Below, one piece after another: positions 63,190 through 64,000 of a stretch of 64,000 nucleotides of DNA. The notes under the pieces were generated by a model. The model saw nothing but the letters and a program-made list of their open reading frames with translations. It searched no databases and had not been told where the DNA came from. The stretch lies in assembly GCF_002934685.1 (NCBI RefSeq), contig NZ_NKHL01000117.1, forward strand, positions 107,001-171,000. Reading direction: 5' to 3'. The translations under genes and the position numbers were made by a program. The stretch's first letter is position 1. Every line of letters begins with the position of its first letter. The stretch is from Pseudomonas bohemica. GTDB taxonomy: Bacteria; Pseudomonadota; Gammaproteobacteria; Pseudomonadales; Pseudomonadaceae.

Positions 63190-64000
63190 ATGTCTGATTC
63201 AGCCTTTTCCACTCCAGAGAACAAGCGCGTCATTGTCGGCATGTCCGGCGGCGTGGATTCTTCGGTCTCCGCCCTTCTGCTCATGGAGCAGGGTTATCAG
63301 GTCGAAGGCCTCTTCATGAAGAACTGGGAAGAAGATGACGGAACGGAATACTGCACCGCCATGGACGACCTCGCGGACGCTCAGGCCGTGTGCGACCGAA
63401 TCGGTATCAAGCTGCATACGGTGAACTTCGCCGCCGAGTATTGGGATAACGTCTTCGAGCACTTCCTCGAGGAGTACAAGGCCGGTCGCACGCCGAACCC
63501 GGACATCCTCTGTAACCGGGAGATCAAGTTCAAAGCCTTCCTCGATTACGCATTCATGCTTGGCGCCGACCTGATCGCCACCGGTCACTATGTGCGCCGG
63601 CGCGACATCGATGGTCGTACCGAACTGCTCAAGGGCCTGGATCCGAACAAAGACCAGAGCTATTTCCTGCACGCCGTCGCGGGCGAACAGATTGCCAAGA
63701 CGCTGTTTCCGGTCGGCGAGCTGGAGAAGCCGGCAGTGCGAGCGATTGCGGAGAAATATGAGCTGGCCACCGCCAAGAAAAAGGACTCCACCGGGATCTG
63801 CTTCATCGGCGAGCGTCGTTTCACCGACTTCCTGAAACAGTACCTGCCTGCGCAACCGGGCGAGATCAAGACCACCGAAGGCGAAGTCATCGGCCGCCAC
63901 GCCGGCCTGATGTACCACACCATCGGCCAGCGTCAGGGCCTGGGCATCGGGGGCCTGAAAGACGCGGGCGACGAGCCCTGGTACGTGCTGGAGAAGGATC
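63190..64000 (+). CDS. mnmA: tRNA-specific 2-thiouridylase MnmA (partial)
   Basis: The first 270 codons of MnmA, cut off by the window end. The PP-loop GMSGGVDSSVSALLL binds ATP; the first catalytic Cys is in TPNPDILCNREIKF and the second in KDSTGICFIGERRF. It thiolates U34 of tRNA-Lys, -Glu and -Gln with sulfur relayed from TusE, encoded at 43.7 kb. Confidence 0.97.
   Translation, partial: MSDSAFSTPENKRVIVGMSGGVDSSVSALLLMEQGYQVEGLFMKNWEEDDGTEYCTAMDDLADAQAVCDRIGIKLHTVNFAAEYWDNVFEHFLEEYKAGRTPNPDILCNREIKFKAFLDYAFMLGADLIATGHYVRRRDIDGRTELLKGLDPNKDQSYFLHAVAGEQIAKTLFPVGELEKPAVRAIAEKYELATAKKKDSTGICFIGERRFTDFLKQYLPAQPGEIKTTEGEVIGRHAGLMYHTIGQRQGLGIGGLKDAGDEPWYVLEKD

Overview
The window is a GC-rich bacterial chromosome segment, almost certainly a fluorescens-group Pseudomonas. 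Evidence: the block from about 41.8 kb to the right end (YccA-like protein, tusDCBE, ybiB, cysG-serS-crcB-rarA-lolA-ftsK, aat-bpt-infA, clpA-clpS, cspD, monomeric idh, nudJ, mnmA) has the gene order I recall for Pseudomonas; the OYE enzyme at 25.3 kb matches my memory of P. putida XenA almost end to end; and the intergenic spaces carry Pseudomonas-type REP/REPIN palindromes.

Layout. 0-5 kb: ku-ligD non-homologous end-joining pair and an MFS exporter. 5.3-17.6 kb: a long minus-strand organosulfur/amino-acid locus (two paralogous binding proteins, D-2-hydroxyacid dehydrogenase-like flavoprotein, aminotransferase, two permeases, ATPase, cysteine-dioxygenase-family enzyme, glutathione transferase, and a giant four-rhodanese/C-S-lyase fusion) with a divergent LysR regulator. 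17.6-18.3 kb: a tandem array of four ~171-bp REPIN-containing units. 18.3-24.7 kb: esterase, a sulfonate-type binding protein with an FMN monooxygenase, hemerythrin, SBF-like transporter, and a diguanylate cyclase broken by an internal deletion. 25-31.9 kb: ArsR/xenA divergent pair, small proteins, a degenerate receiver-like protein, VOC and GNAT enzymes, a chemoreceptor with a good FliA promoter, and a NYN-LOTUS protein. 32.2-35.1 kb: exported aldose epimerase and trehalase.

35.2-41.6 kb is an accessory patch ending at tRNA-Ser(UGA): a transporter remnant, a three-gene KaiC-like/histidine kinase cassette, a short-chain dehydrogenase, an AraC regulator interrupted by one in-frame stop, an IS66 transposase tail, a phage-type integrase tail, and a second, truncated tRNA-Ser copy. 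It reads as the eroded edge of an integrated element.

41.8-64 kb is ordinary housekeeping DNA: sulfur relay for tRNA 2-thiouridine (TusBCDE here, MnmA at the far end), siroheme synthesis, translation and N-end-rule protein turnover (Aat, Bpt, ClpS, ClpA), chromosome segregation and isocitrate dehydrogenase. Sulfur chemistry recurs across the whole window. The least ordinary candidates are the rhodanese/lyase organosulfur locus and the KaiC-like cassette, whose KaiC lacks the clock phosphorylation residues.
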